Positions 23,938 to 33,311 of a stretch of DNA of 64,000 nt are shown piece after piece. This DNA is from Hymenobacter rigui (lineage in GTDB: Bacteria; Bacteroidota; Bacteroidia; Cytophagales; Hymenobacteraceae). The stretch covers positions 186,001 to 250,000 of the forward strand of contig NZ_RWIT01000004.1 in NCBI RefSeq assembly GCF_003944715.1, read 5' to 3'. The position numbers and the translations under genes are program-made. The notes below the pieces were generated by a model. It was not told where the DNA came from. It saw only the letters and a list, made by a program, of their open reading frames with translations, and did not search any database. Position 1 is the stretch's first letter. The number at the start of each line of letters is the position of its first letter.

Positions 23938-26703
23938 TTAGCTCAACTGCTTCTCCGTGCGCTGCTTGCCAAACTCCAGAATCCGGTCGATGAAGTCGTA
24001 GGGCGTGTAGCCGGCCAGGGCCGTCTGGTGGAAGATGCAGGTGGCGGGCGTCATGCCGGGCAAGGAGTTCACCTCGATGATGAGCACTTCCACGGCTCCG
24101 TTCTGGCGCACCCGCACAAACGCGTCGATGCGGGCGTACCCCTGAATATTCAGGATTTCGGCCACCCGGCGCAGCTCCTTTTTCACCTCCTCCGACACGC
24201 GCTGGCGCTCCGTGGGCTCAGTGGCGTAGCGGGCCGGAGTGATGTTCTGGCCTTCGCCGGCCAGAAACTTCTCCTCCAGGCTCAGCACCTCGCCGGTAGC
24301 CAGGGCCTCGGAGGCCTCAAATACCTCAATCTGTAGCTGACCATTGGCGTCCCAGTGGGTGAGCAGACCGCCGGTTACTTCCAGGAAGTGGGCGGCGCCG
24401 TCGCGGCTAATGAGGGTTTCCACCAGAAAGGCGTCCTTCTGCGGGAATTCCTCCTTGAAGCCCAGGCTGAGGGTGGTGGCGTCGGTTTCGTTCAGGTCTT
24501 CCTGGCTGCGGAAGATGAGGCGGGTGAAGGCCTCCAGCTCCGCCCGGTTCTTGATTTTCTTTACGGCCGAGGAGCAGCCGTCGTCGGCGGGCTTGGCAAT
24601 GAAGGGGTAGGGGAACTGGGTTTCGAGGCTGCGGTAGAAGCTCTCGGCGTCGGCGTCCCACTCTAGGCGGCTGGCCATGCGGTGCTCGGCCACGCGCAGG
24701 CCGGCCTGGCGCAGGCGCCGGTTGGTTTCGAACTTGTTGATGGTGATGCTGGAGCTTTCCACGCCCGAGCCGTTGTAGGGCAGCCCGAATTTCTCCAGCT
24801 CCCGCTGCAGGGCCCCATCCTCGCCGGGGCGGCCGTGCAGGGCAATGAACACCTCATCCACCATGCCCGCCAGCTCCTCGAACGATACACGGCGCGGCTG
24901 GGCCGTGGGCTGCCCGGCGTAGGTGCTGGTGATGCCCTGGGCCTCGTGGCGGATGCGCTCCAGAATGGGGTGCAGCGCGTGTCCGGCCTCCAGGTACTCC
25001 ACTTTCTCGCGGATGTCGTCGGCGTTGTCCTTCAGCATCACGTTGATGGGCAGCACGTACAGGCGGAATTCCTGGCTGTTGCCGGTCAGGAACACGGGCA
25101 CCGGCTCGTACTTGACGCTGGAGCTGAGCTTCTCGTAGATATTCCGCCCGCTCTCCACCGAAATGTGTCGCTCCGAGGAGTAGCCGCCCATAATGACGGC
25201 CACTTTGGTGCGGGTACGCTCTTCGGAAGCCCGGGCCGCCACGGCCGCATCCAGCTGGGCCAGCAGGCCCGCCAGCTTCACCGGCCGCAGCCCGCCGCGC
25301 CGCCGCGCCGCCAACGAGGTGCGGATCAGGAACGTCAGGAACTGGCTGGGGTTGAGCCCGATTTCGGCCGCCTGGTGGAAGAAGAACGAAGCCGGCAGCA
25401 TGCCCGAGGTGGTGTTCGGGTCATTGAGGAACAGCTTGCCATCGGGGCCGATGAAGCCGTCGAGGCGGGCGTATACCTGAAAGCCGAACGTGCGGAACAT
25501 TTCCTCACAGGCTTCCCGGATGCGCTGAATATCGGCTTCGGGTAAATCAATGGGCGTGACTTTGCGGGAGAGGCCGGGCAGGTACTTCGAGCGGTAGTCG
25601 AACATTTCCTCGCCCTTCACAATCTCCGTGGGCGGCAAAGCCAGCGGCTGGCCGTCGGCGTCCTCCACCACAATGCAGGAAAACTCGCGGCCCTGCACGA
25701 AGCTCTCCACCAGCACCTGGGTTTCGCCTTCCACGCTGGTCAGGCGCACGGCTTCGGCCGTGGCCAGGTGCGCATCCAGGGCGCGCAATAGCTCCTCGGG
25801 CTGATAAATCAGTTGCGAGTTGTCTGTTGTCCGTTGCCCGTTGGGGACAGTGGCTGGCTCGTTTGAAACCGGCACCTCAGAACCGGCAACTGGCAACTCC
25901 AATACCACCGGCAGGCCAATTCCGTCGCGGATGTCCACCAGCTGCTGCAGCCACACGGTTTTCTGCTGCTGCGACAGTGCCTGCCACTCCGTTTGGGTTA
26001 CGGTTTTGCGGAACAGGCTGCGTTCCACGGCGGTGGCAAATTTGGCTACATCGGCTTCGCGCAGGATGCTGATGCCGATGCTGCTGCCCTGGCGCGGGGC
26101 CTTGAACACCAGCGGCAGGCCCAGCTCGCGCACCAGGTAGTCGAGGGTAGCCTGCGGGTCGGCCGCGTCCCACTCTTCGGCCGTGATGAGGCGGAAGTCG
26201 GGCGTGGGGCGGTTCAGGGCTTTGAGCAGCTTCTTCTGGGCAATCTTATCAATGCCGAAGGCCGAGGGCAGGATGCCGGAGCCTGAGTACGGAATGCCGT
26301 ACCACTCCAGCAGGCCCTGAATGGCACCGTCCTCGCCGGCCGGGCCGTGCAGGGCCAGGAAGGCGAAGTCGATAAGGCCGGCCAGCTCCCGGGGCTCCAC
26401 CCGGCGGCCCACTTCCGCAATAATGCGGTCCTGCTCCTCCAGGTTCAGCTCGCCCAGGCTCTCGAAGTACATCTGCACCGGCAGCTCCGTGCGCGGCAGC
26501 GCCGACACGGGCGGGTAAAAGTCCCGGATGGTGCCTTTGTAGATGTATTCCCAGTTGAGCAGGATGAAGTTGCCACGGCTGTCCACAAACACGGGCACAG
26601 CCTCAAACAGGGACTTATCCAGATTATCGTACACGGTGCGGCCGCCCGCGAAGCTGATTTCCCGCTCGCGCGACGGGCCACCGAAGAAGATGCCAATTTT
26701 CAT
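23938..26703 (-). CDS. ddl: Tandem-fused double D-alanine--D-alanine ligase
   Basis: A 921-residue protein made of two ATP-grasp Ddl modules; a normal Ddl has about 310-370 residues. Module 1 (1-465) has E13 ([10 protein letters not shown]), [14 protein letters not shown]201 region ([13 protein letters not shown]), omega loop FDYRSKY (K373, Y374) and D415, D428, N430. Module 2 (498-921) has E511 ([10 protein letters not shown]), [28 protein letters not shown] (K812, F813) and canonical D860, E877, N879 ([11 protein letters not shown]). So module 2 has Phe where D-Ala-D-Ala ligases have Tyr, and module 1 has Asp for the usual metal-binding Glu. Residues about 269-298 look like an in-frame insertion of a repeat. 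The product would supply the peptidoglycan dipeptide; the role of the second module is unknown. The gene leads into the PASTA gene. Confidence 0.9.
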   Translation of the reverse strand: MKIGIFFGGPSREREISFAGGRTVYDNLDKSLFEAVPVFVDSRGNFILLNWEYIYKGTIRDFYPPVSALPRTELPVQMYFESLGELNLEEQDRIIAEVGRRVEPRELAGLIDFAFLALHGPAGEDGAIQGLLEWYGIPYSGSGILPSAFGIDKIAQKKLLKALNRPTPDFRLITAEEWDAADPQATLDYLVRELGLPLVFKAPRQGSSIGISILREADVAKFATAVERSLFRKTVTQTEWQALSQQQKTVWLQQLVDIRDGIGLPVVLELPVAGSEVPVSNEPATVPNGQRTTDNSQLIYQPEELLRALDAHLATAEAVRLTSVEGETQVLVESFVQGREFSCIVVEDADGQPLALPPTEIVKGEEMFDYRSKYLPGLSRKVTPIDLPEADIQRIREACEEMFRTFGFQVYARLDGFIGPDGKLFLNDPNTTSGMLPASFFFHQAAEIGLNPSQFLTFLIRTSLAARRRGGLRPVKLAGLLAQLDAAVAARASEERTRTKVAVIMGGYSSERHISVESGRNIYEKLSSSVKYEPVPVFLTGNSQEFRLYVLPINVMLKDNADDIREKVEYLEAGHALHPILERIRHEAQGITSTYAGQPTAQPRRVSFEELAGMVDEVFIALHGRPGEDGALQRELEKFGLPYNGSGVESSSITINKFETNRRLRQAGLRVAEHRMASRLEWDADAESFYRSLETQFPYPFIAKPADDGCSSAVKKIKNRAELEAFTRLIFRSQEDLNETDATTLSLGFKEEFPQKDAFLVETLISRDGAAHFLEVTGGLLTHWDANGQLQIEVFEASEALATGEVLSLEEKFLAGEGQNITPARYATEPTERQRVSEEVKKELRRVAEILNIQGYARIDAFVRVRQNGAVEVLIIEVNSLPGMTPATCIFHQTALAGYTPYDFIDRILEFGKQRTEKQLS
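25810..25900. repeat. Family D-like repeat inserted in frame within ddl
   Basis: The plus strand runs CAGTTGCGAGTTGTCTGTTG at its left end and ends GAACCGGCAACTGGCAACTC, words also seen in the intergenic element at 62361-62451. On the coding strand it adds about 30 polar residues (for example [15 protein letters not shown]) without breaking the frame. Confidence 0.6.
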
Positions 26704-26711
26704 ATCGGGGG

Positions 26712-26719
26712 CAAAGGTA
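26712..26719 (-). promoter_or_regulatory. Consensus -7 box of ddl, very short leader
   Basis: TACCTTTG on the minus strand ends eight bases before the ddl ATG at 26703. It matches TAnnTTTG exactly and predicts a leader of only a few bases. Confidence 0.65.
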
Positions 26720-26767
26720 GTATTTCAAGAGGTGAGGATGGAATAGGGCGTCTGGTGAAAACAAGCC

Positions 26768-26862
26768 CGTCATTCCAAGCGGAGCGTGGAATCTCGCGTG
26801 CTGAGGTTGTAATGCTATTCAGACATCAGCACGCGAGATTCCTCGCTCCGCTCGGAATGACG
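26768..26862. repeat. Family A palindromic element, copy 3
   Basis: Left arm CGTCATTCCAAGCGGAGCGT onward to GTGCTGA (26768-26804), right arm TCAGCACGCGAGATTCCTCG onward to GAATGACG (26826-26862); the arms pair over about 37 bp with three or four mismatches around a 21-bp core. It lies between the divergent ddl and pgk genes. Confidence 0.85.
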
Positions 26863-26943
26863 TTCTGGCCTCCTTATCCGTTCCTTTACCCTCTCATTCC
26901 CCCATTACCTATCTTCGCCCCAGCCAAACCCATTTCCTGTTCC

Positions 26944-28128
26944 ATGAAAACGCTCGATCAATACAACTTCGCCGGCAAGCGCGCCGTGGTGCGCGTAGAT
27001 TTCAACGTGCCGCTGGATAAAAGCTTCGCCATTACCGACGATACCCGCATCCGGGCCGCTACGCCCACTATTAAGAAGATCCTGCAGGATGGCGGCTCGG
27101 TGGTGCTGCTCTCACACCTGGGCCGGCCCAAAGGTGGCCCCGAGGATAAATACTCGCTCAAGCACATTGTAGCCCGCCTGAGCCAGGAGTACGGCCAGGA
27201 AATACAGTTCGCCGACGACGCCCTGCAGGCCGAGGACAAAGCCCAGGCTTTGCAGCCCGGCCAGATTCTGCTGGTGGAAAACGTGCGCTTCTACGCCGAG
27301 GAAGAAAAAGGCAACGCCGAATTTGCCGCCAAGCTGGCCAAACTCGGCGACGTGTACGTGAACGATGCCTTCGGTGCGGCCCACCGTAAGCACGCTTCCA
27401 CCGCCGTTATTGCCGACTCGTTTGCCGCCGAGGACCGCGTAGGCGGCTACCTGCTGCAGGGCGAGCTGGACAACGCCAAAAAGGTGCTGGAGCAGGCCGA
27501 GCGCCCATTCACCGCCATCATGGGCGGGGCCAAGATTTCCGACAAAATCCTCATCATCGAGAAGCTGCTCGATAAAGTAGACAACCTGCTCATCGGCGGC
27601 GGCATGGCCTACACGTTTGCCAAGGCCCAGGGCGGTGAAATCGGTAACTCGCTGCTGGAGGCCGATAAAATGGACCTGGCCCTGGAGCTCATCGAAAAGG
27701 CCAAAGCCAAAGGCGTGAACCTGGTGCTGCCCACCGACAGCCTCATTGCCGATAAATTTGCCAACGACGCCGCCACACAGGTAGCGCCCAACAACCAGAT
27801 TCCGGAAGGCTGGATGGGCCTCGACCTGGGCCCCGAGTCCATTAAGGCGTTCAGCGAGGTGGTGCGCAACTCCAAAACCATCCTCTGGAACGGCCCGATG
27901 GGTGTGTTCGAAATGAGCAACTTCGCCAAAGGCACCGAAACCGTAGCCCAGGCCATTGCCGATGCCACCCAGCAAGGCGCCTTCAGCCTCATCGGCGGCG
28001 GCGACTCGGCCGCAGCGGTTAACCAGCTCGGCTTCTCGGAGCAGGTAAGCTACATCAGCACCGGCGGCGGCGCTTTACTGGAGTACATGGAAGGCAAAGA
28101 GCTGCCCGGCGTAACCGCGCTGGGGTAG
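26944..28128 (+). CDS. pgk: Phosphoglycerate kinase
   Basis: From ATG 26944 (394 residues), the normal length for this glycolytic enzyme, which transfers phosphate between 1,3-bisphosphoglycerate and ADP. Signature motifs are intact: [11 protein letters not shown], the substrate-binding [45 protein letters not shown], and the nucleotide-binding [13 protein letters not shown] near the C-terminus. A near-consensus box TATCTTCG (26910-26917) lies 26 bp upstream of the start. The in-frame extension to 26347 crosses a palindromic repeat and ddl coding sequence and is not used. A bidirectional terminator follows. Confidence 0.98.
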   Translation: MKTLDQYNFAGKRAVVRVDFNVPLDKSFAITDDTRIRAATPTIKKILQDGGSVVLLSHLGRPKGGPEDKYSLKHIVARLSQEYGQEIQFADDALQAEDKAQALQPGQILLVENVRFYAEEEKGNAEFAAKLAKLGDVYVNDAFGAAHRKHASTAVIADSFAAEDRVGGYLLQGELDNAKKVLEQAERPFTAIMGGAKISDKILIIEKLLDKVDNLLIGGGMAYTFAKAQGGEIGNSLLEADKMDLALELIEKAKAKGVNLVLPTDSLIADKFANDAATQVAPNNQIPEGWMGLDLGPESIKAFSEVVRNSKTILWNGPMGVFEMSNFAKGTETVAQAIADATQQGAFSLIGGGDSAAAVNQLGFSEQVSYISTGGGALLEYMEGKELPGVTALG

Positions 28129-28152
28129 GGTTATAAGTCAGCGCATTTATAT

Positions 28153-28199
28153 CACTATAAAAGCCCACGTACAGGTTATGTCCGTGGGCTTTTATAGTG
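28153..28199. terminator. Bidirectional terminator between pgk and the convergent gene
   Basis: Perfect 17-bp arms CACTATAAAAGCCCACG / CGTGGGCTTTTATAGTG around a 13-base loop lie between the convergent pgk and 28210 genes. Confidence 0.88.
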
Positions 28200-28209
28200 T
28201 TTTGCAGGG

Positions 28210-28857
28210 CTAGTTGGCAGAAGGGGCAAGTCCGTATTCGTCTCCCAGAATATTCTCTGCTCCGAAAAAACGGCCAAGCAATCGGGTTTTCAACTGATCA
28301 AACTGAGTATTGTTGATTGCTCCAAGACTCCGTAACCACTCAAGGCGGGCTAGTTGAGGCTCAGCTGGCAACAGAGGGTCAACTACGGCATACTGCCTGC
28401 GCATATACAAGATGGTATGGTCGCGCAGGGCGTTGGCGAAATCGTAAAGCGCGGCTTTATTACGAGGGCTGTGGAACAGTGCGATATTGCCCCGCCCGGT
28501 CGTAATCAGAAAATCATGGCGCCAGATCTGCAGAATATAGGCTCCTAACCCCAGGAAAATACCGAGTAGAATCAACAGAAGCCATGTAGCTGATTCCCGT
28601 TGGTTGGGTTGAGTTACCAGTGTGTAGCAGGCTTTACCACACCCGAAACCGAGAAAAATCTCAATTAACAGTAGTCGAAACGGAACAAAGTGATGATGGC
28701 CAACTCCAATTGGTAATAGTTCCTCGTAGGGAATGTCAACGGCTGTCTGTTGAAAGAAGCGCTTCTCTTCAATGCGCAGGTTGTTCTCCTGCATGGTGAG
28801 CTTGGTAAAGCCGATAAGCGGATAAGTCTGATTGATCTGCCGAGTAGGAGTAGTCAT
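28210..28857 (-). CDS. Membrane protein, tandem paralogue 1
   Basis: Start at ATG 28857 (215 residues, MTTPTRQINQTYPLIGFTKL). The N-terminal beta segment contains VDIPYEELLPI, two hydrophobic helices follow (RLLLIEIFLGFGCGKA and LLLILLGIFLGLGAYILQIW), and the cytoplasmic C-terminal region has FLITTGRGNIALFHSPRNKA and a final helical hairpin (LARLEWLRSLGAINNTQFDQ) resembling a SHOCT-type motif. The next gene shares the same layout and many residues, so the two arose by duplication. No specific family or function is known to me. Less GC-rich than its partner. Confidence 0.7.
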   Translation of the reverse strand: MTTPTRQINQTYPLIGFTKLTMQENNLRIEEKRFFQQTAVDIPYEELLPIGVGHHHFVPFRLLLIEIFLGFGCGKACYTLVTQPNQRESATWLLLILLGIFLGLGAYILQIWRHDFLITTGRGNIALFHSPRNKAALYDFANALRDHTILYMRRQYAVVDPLLPAEPQLARLEWLRSLGAINNTQFDQLKTRLLGRFFGAENILGDEYGLAPSAN

Positions 28858-28886
28858 AAAGTGCTCGATAAGACAGCAAAAATAGT

Positions 28887-29537
28887 CTAATTCAGATACG
28901 GCGTTTCCAGGTCCTGGCCCATGAGTTTCACCGGATCGAGGGAAAGGCGACCGGTGAGGCGGGTGCTGAGGGTACGGTATTCCTGCTCCGAAAGCACCTT
29001 CAGCTGCCGCAGCCAATGCAGGCGATGCAGCTGCAGCTCAATGTGGCCGAGCGGATTTACGGTGGCGTATTCCTCGCGCAGGTAGGCGTGGGCCCGTAGC
29101 TGCATGGCATCAATAAAAGTGGTAAGGGCAGCGCGGTTCCGGGGGGCATCGTGAAAAGCCAGGTGGATGCGGTTGGTGGTAAGCAGCACACGGCGGCCAC
29201 GGTAGCGGCGCACCAGCACTACTGCTGCCAGTCCCAGCAGAAAGCCGCCGCAGGCTACCCACAGTTCCGTAGGCAGCGGGTTCTTGTTCTGCAGCAGCCG
29301 GCTGATACCCTGCACTAGCACCCAAACAGCTACCCAGGTTCCGGCCGGTGGCATCCGCAGCGGGTCGGGCCTCTGGTGTTCCAGGGTTACCGGCAGCAGC
29401 TCTTCGTAAGGAATTTCGGTTTCCAGCCGGGCCGCCCCGCGGCGCGGACCCTGGCTGACGTACAGCCCATTTGGGCCGAGAACCAGCCGTGTAGAGCCTC
29501 GCAGGAAATGATGTTGAGAGAATTGAGGAACCGTCAT
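28887..29537 (-). CDS. Membrane protein, tandem paralogue 2
   Basis: Start at ATG 29537 (216 residues, MTVPQFSQHHFLRGSTRLVL). It repeats the architecture of the gene after it: TEIPYEELLPVTLEH, two transmembrane helices (about 70-125), VLLTTNRIHLAFHDAPRNRA, REEYATVNP and the terminal hairpin LHRLHWLRQLKVLSEQEYRT. The start at 29537 is chosen because the longer frame to 29624 overlaps the site-2 protease gene. The 29-bp gap suggests co-transcription of the paralogue pair, possibly with the protease gene upstream. Function unknown. Confidence 0.72.
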   Translation of the reverse strand: MTVPQFSQHHFLRGSTRLVLGPNGLYVSQGPRRGAARLETEIPYEELLPVTLEHQRPDPLRMPPAGTWVAVWVLVQGISRLLQNKNPLPTELWVACGGFLLGLAAVVLVRRYRGRRVLLTTNRIHLAFHDAPRNRAALTTFIDAMQLRAHAYLREEYATVNPLGHIELQLHRLHWLRQLKVLSEQEYRTLSTRLTGRLSLDPVKLMGQDLETPYLN

Positions 29538-29583
29538 GCACAAATGCCAGCCGCGGGGAAACCCCGCAAGTCGGCGGAAATCA

Positions 29584-30837
29584 TCAGGATAAAAGAATAG
29601 GGGAGGGCGTAAAGCACAGCGCAAAAATAAGCAGCATCAGCCACCCCAGCACCTGGCGGCCCCTGGACAGCGGCTGCTCCCGGGGCGCTACCGGATGAAA
29701 AATGCCCGTAGCGCGGGCCAGCAGCAACCCAAACAGCAGCCAGCCCGGCATCCCCATCAGGCCCGGTATGGCCGAGGCTAGAGCTATCTGCCCCAGCCAC
29801 ACGGCCCCCGCCAGCAACACGGCCCGGCGGGCCGTGGGCACCGCCCGCCGGAACACCAGCCACAGGTAGAGCCCGTAGGGTACCGCGCCGTACAGCCACA
29901 TATCAGCGCCGGAATGCAGCGTGAACAGGCCCAGCCCGGCATAGAAGATAAAGGCCGTGAACAGCCCCACCGACACCCGCGCCGCCCGACGCGGCCCCAG
30001 CAACCCGTACACGATGTGGCCCCCATCCAACTGCCCAATGGGGAGCAGATTCAGGGCCGTGAAAAACAACGCCAGCACGCCCGCCACCAACACCGGATAA
30101 TGCACCAGCTCATTCGGATGCGGCATCCGGGCCGGATCGGCCAGCCACGCCGCCAGCCATTTAAACAGCAGCGGCTGGGCAAGCACCAGACTATTCCCTG
30201 GTTTCAGATGTTGATATACATGCTGGGCGTACTCAGAGCCAAAAGGCCGGTACTCCGGGTGAAAACCGTACAGATACTCCAGCGGCGGCAGATGAGTGAG
30301 GCCATACGCCAGCACGCCCACGGCCACCACAAAGCCGGCCAGCGGCCCGGCCAAGCCCACGTCAAAAAACTCCTGACGGGAAAAAATTCGGTCCTTGATG
30401 CGGATAACGGCCCCAAACGTGCCTATGCCGATGGGTAGCGGAATAAAGAACGGCAGCGTGGCCCGGATGCGGTAGTAGCGGGCCGTGAAATAGTGCCCGA
30501 ACTCATGCACCGTGAGCACACCCAAAAATGGCACCGAATACCACAGTCCAACTTTCAGCGCGGCCCATAGCCGCGGCTGCAACAGCACCTCAAACGGCAG
30601 CCATATATCCGCTAGAAACTGATTACGCATCAGCTGCACCCCGGCCAGCGTGGTGGTCAGGGCCGTGAGCAGAAACAGCCCCAGATGCAGGGCATATCGC
30701 AGAGGACGGGGCCAGGGTTGCCGCTCGTAGCGCCGGAACGCAGCCTTGGCATCCTGCGCGGCGGCCGTTGAGGATAGAACAGGCCCCGAAGCGTCAGGCA
30801 GCGGGAGGAGCGGTGGATTCTCGGTTGGGGAAGGCAC
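29584..30837 (-). CDS. Site-2-type intramembrane protease (M50 family)
   Basis: A 417-residue polytopic membrane protein. The zinc-binding HEFGH is at residues 111-115 (LTVHEFGHYFTARYY) in a transmembrane helix, and the second conserved motif LLPIGQLDGGH lies in a later helix, supplying the Asp ligand. A conserved GxxxN/PxxG-like AGPLAGFVVAVGV helix is also present. Such proteases cleave membrane-spanning regulators such as anti-sigma factors or remnant signal peptides; no partner gene is evident here. The N-terminal 44 bp overlap the end of the HAD gene upstream, which suggests coupled translation. Confidence 0.92.
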   Translation of the reverse strand: MPSPTENPPLLPLPDASGPVLSSTAAAQDAKAAFRRYERQPWPRPLRYALHLGLFLLTALTTTLAGVQLMRNQFLADIWLPFEVLLQPRLWAALKVGLWYSVPFLGVLTVHEFGHYFTARYYRIRATLPFFIPLPIGIGTFGAVIRIKDRIFSRQEFFDVGLAGPLAGFVVAVGVLAYGLTHLPPLEYLYGFHPEYRPFGSEYAQHVYQHLKPGNSLVLAQPLLFKWLAAWLADPARMPHPNELVHYPVLVAGVLALFFTALNLLPIGQLDGGHIVYGLLGPRRAARVSVGLFTAFIFYAGLGLFTLHSGADMWLYGAVPYGLYLWLVFRRAVPTARRAVLLAGAVWLGQIALASAIPGLMGMPGWLLFGLLLARATGIFHPVAPREQPLSRGRQVLGWLMLLIFALCFTPSPILLS

Positions 30838-31459
30838 GGAGGGCAGCGGGCAAAGCGTCGAGCAGCGTGAGCGGCGGAGTCAGAAAAAGCGTGTGCAGTC
30901 CCAGGCGCTGAGCCGTAGCAATATGCTGGGGACTGTCCTCAATAAACAACGTTTCTTCGGCCTTCCAGTTCATCTCCCGCAGGGCGTGGTGGAAAATTTC
31001 CTCGCCCGGCTTGCGCAGCCCCACCTGCTGGGAGTAAAACACCCGGTCCAGGCAGTCGGCAATGCCATGCTCCAGACCGTACTGCGTTTTCAGCCGCCGG
31101 TTTATTTCCTCAATGTGAATATGGTTGGTGTTGGAAAGCAGGGCGGTCTGGTGGCCCTGGGCCCGCAACTCGGCAATAAGGGCCAGGCGCTCGGCCGGTA
31201 CATCCAGCAACATGGCGTTCCAGGCAGCGTCCAGCTCGGCATCGGTGGCCGTAAGCCCGTAATGCTGCCGCAGCCCCGCCCGAAACTGGTCGGGGGTGAG
31301 CTGGCCGGTTTCCATTTGGTCGAACAGTTCGGCCTGGGCCGCCTGGGTAAACTCAATGGCACTACCGTGCCGGCGCATGGCGTCCACAGTCAGGCCGTAA
31401 TCAATGTTGATGAGTACGCCCCCAAAATCGAAGAGCAGGTTCGTCAGCTTGCGCGTCAT
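30794..31459 (-). CDS. HAD-superfamily phosphatase (subfamily IA)
   Basis: A 221-residue HAD hydrolase. Motif I is LLFDFGGVLIN (nucleophile D11; the usual second Asp is replaced by Gly, as in YihX-like members), motif II is ALLSNTNHIH, motif III Lys lies in QVGLRKPGEEIFHHAL and motif IV is LFIEDSPQHI. The overall pattern resembles bacterial hexose-phosphate phosphatases of the YihX type. It is cytoplasmic. It overlaps the start of the site-2 protease gene by 44 bp and may be co-transcribed with it. Confidence 0.9.
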   Translation of the reverse strand: MTRKLTNLLFDFGGVLINIDYGLTVDAMRRHGSAIEFTQAAQAELFDQMETGQLTPDQFRAGLRQHYGLTATDAELDAAWNAMLLDVPAERLALIAELRAQGHQTALLSNTNHIHIEEINRRLKTQYGLEHGIADCLDRVFYSQQVGLRKPGEEIFHHALREMNWKAEETLFIEDSPQHIATAQRLGLHTLFLTPPLTLLDALPAALRAFPNRESTAPPAA

Positions 31460-31586
31460 GAAGTCAGGTCAAACGGCCTGCCCGGGGCTATTAGCAAACT
31501 TTCCGGGGCAGGCGAATTGCAAATACGGCCGCAAAAGTCGAAGTTTGCACAGCTGAAACCAACTGCTACGCGGGAAGTTTCGCCTA

Positions 31587-31663
31587 GGGCCTATAGCTCA
31601 ATCGGTTAGAGCAACTGACTCATAATCAGTAGGTCGCTGGTTCGATTCCAGCTGGGCCCACCA
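31587..31663 (+). tRNA. tRNA with CAU anticodon, probably tRNA-Ile2
   Basis: A full 77-nt cloverleaf with encoded CCA: acceptor GGGCCTA/TGGGCCC, anticodon arm ACTGA-CTCATAA-TCAGT, T-arm GCTGG-TTCGATT-CCAGC. The GGGCC acceptor start and the GACTCATAATC / GGTCGCTGG context resemble lysidine-modified tRNA-Ile(CAU) rather than initiator tRNA. Elongator Met cannot be excluded by eye. Confidence 0.9.
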
Positions 31664-31671
31664 ATAGCTTT

Positions 31672-31708
31672 AAAAAACCTCATTAGCGACGTTCTAATGA
31701 GGTTTTTT
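31672..31708 (+). terminator. Terminator after the CAU tRNA
   Basis: Perfect 15-bp arms AAAAAACCTCATTAG / CTAATGAGGTTTTTT with a 7-base loop, followed by CTTTT. Confidence 0.88.
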
Positions 31709-31960
31709 CTTTTATTCTGAAGCCGTAGATGGGTAAGCACTTCTTTTATCTTTAGACTTACAGGTAATGAACTCCTTGCTGAATAGCTTCTATTGCAGGA
31801 TATAAAAGCACTTTTCTAGACCTCAGGATGGCTGATACAAGCAGTATGCTCCACCGGAAAACAGCAATGAACGTGGTAACATAAAGGCCAAACGGCAGCA
31901 CTCAGCCCCGGCCTGTGAATTAGGCAAAACGCCAATGGAGTAGGGTACGTAAGCAGGCAG
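31709..31960. other. Intergenic stretch with no clear content
   Basis: A 252-bp gap between the tRNA terminator and the small acidic gene. It is more AT-rich than its surroundings. I see no credible gene, repeat or consensus promoter box in it. Confidence 0.4.
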
Positions 31961-32188
31961 ATGACAGAGCAGCAACCATTCGAGCCGGAAATTCCGGAAG
32001 AACCCCAGGTCAATGACCATTTCCTGGAAGATTTAGCCGCCGCAACAGGACTGTTCAACCCGGCCATGATTGTGGAGGAGCTGCAGGAACTGGACCGGCT
32101 GGATACGGCTGCATCTGCGGAGCAGGTAGCCGCACACGAGGAGAAAGAGGCCGGGGCGGTGGCCCCGGACCCTGAAAATCTTCCTTAA
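31961..32188 (+). CDS. Small acidic hypothetical protein (75 aa)
   Basis: A 75-residue, strongly acidic soluble protein (MTEQQPFEPEIPEEPQVNDH...). The central part (FLEDLAAATGLFNPAMIVEE) is likely helical and the tail is rich in Ala and Glu. No family is recognised. An AGGCAG-like stretch just before the ATG might serve as a weak ribosome site. It is the only coding candidate between the tRNA and the glycan cluster, and its codon use is ordinary for the window. Confidence 0.5.
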   Translation: MTEQQPFEPEIPEEPQVNDHFLEDLAAATGLFNPAMIVEELQELDRLDTAASAEQVAAHEEKEAGAVAPDPENLP

Positions 32189-32288
32189 ACTCCAGCTCAG
32201 CAAGTTGCTACTGCTTCGGGTTGAGTGGCATCCGTACGGGAAGTGAAAAATCAGTTTATTTGAGGAAGCTCATATCGACTTCCCGTTC

Positions 32289-33311
32289 ATGCCTACTCGT
32301 CGCAAATTTATTGCCTCTTCAGCTGCTGGCCTGGCCGCGCTGGCAGCCAGCCCCTCGGTAGAAGCCCTGAGCCTGCCACCTGCGCCGGTAGCGGGGAAGC
32401 CGCAGGTCATTTCAACCTGGGATACTGGCCTGGCCGCCAATCTGGGTGCCTGGAAAGTGCTCAGCAAAGGTGGCCGCGCCCTTGATGCGGTAGAAGCCGG
32501 CGTGATGGTAACGGAAGACTCGCAGAACTGCTGCGTGGGCCTGGGCGGTAATCCCGACCGGGAAGGCATCGTGACACTGGATGCCTGCATTATGGATGAC
32601 CAGTTTAACTGCGGCAGCGTGGCGGCCCTGGAGCGCATCAAACACCCCATCAGCGTGGCCCGGCGCGTGATGGAACGGACCCCGCACGTGATGCTGGTAG
32701 GGGAGGGCGCGCAGCAATTCGCCGTGGCGCAGGGCTTTCCGCTGGAAGCCCAGAAGCTCAGCCCCGATGCCGAGAAGGCCTATAAAGAATGGTTGAAAAC
32801 CAGTCAATACAAACCCGTAGTCAATATTGAGAACTCCGGAACCCGTAATACCGGCCCGGTAGGCGGCGCCAACAACCACGATACCATTGCCATGCTGGCC
32901 CAGGATGTCCAGGGCCGCCTCAGCGGCAGCTGTACTACCAGCGGCATGGGCTTCAAGATGCGTGGCCGCCTCGGCGACTCGCCCCTCATTGGCTCGGGCT
33001 TGTTCGTGGATAATGCCGTGGGTGCGGCGGCAGCAACCGGCCAGGGGGAAGATGTGATTCGGATTGCCGGCGCGCATACGGTGGTGGAGCTGATGCGCCA
33101 GGGCATGTCGCCGAAAGCGGCCTGTAAAGCAGCTATTGAGCGGGTAGCCAGAATTAAAGGTGATAAGGCCAAAGATATTCAGGTGTGCTTTATTGCCATT
33201 AGCGCCCAGGGGCAGCATGGGGCGTTTGCCCTGCAGAAAGGCTTCAGCTATGCCGTGTGCGACGCCCAGAATCAGCAGCAGCTTATTCAGGCGGAGTATC
33301 TGCTGAAATGA
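32289..33311 (+). CDS. Glycosylasparaginase (N4-(beta-N-acetylglucosaminyl)-L-asparaginase)
   Basis: A 340-residue Ntn-hydrolase precursor. A twin-arginine-type signal (MPTRRKFIASSAAGLAALAA) predicts export in folded form. The autoproteolysis site is GGANNHDTIAMLAQD, where Thr199 becomes the N-terminal nucleophile after cleavage; the GCSTTSG-like SGSCTTSGMGFKMRGR and GRLGDSPLIGSGLFVDNAVG blocks form the substrate pocket. The enzyme cuts the GlcNAc-Asn bond, the last step in N-glycoprotein breakdown. It starts a plus-strand cluster with cutC, GH20, GH92 and GH125 genes, and overlaps cutC by the ATGA sequence. Confidence 0.94.
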   Translation: MPTRRKFIASSAAGLAALAASPSVEALSLPPAPVAGKPQVISTWDTGLAANLGAWKVLSKGGRALDAVEAGVMVTEDSQNCCVGLGGNPDREGIVTLDACIMDDQFNCGSVAALERIKHPISVARRVMERTPHVMLVGEGAQQFAVAQGFPLEAQKLSPDAEKAYKEWLKTSQYKPVVNIENSGTRNTGPVGGANNHDTIAMLAQDVQGRLSGSCTTSGMGFKMRGRLGDSPLIGSGLFVDNAVGAAAATGQGEDVIRIAGAHTVVELMRQGMSPKAACKAAIERVARIKGDKAKDIQVCFIAISAQGQHGAFALQKGFSYAVCDAQNQQQLIQAEYLLK

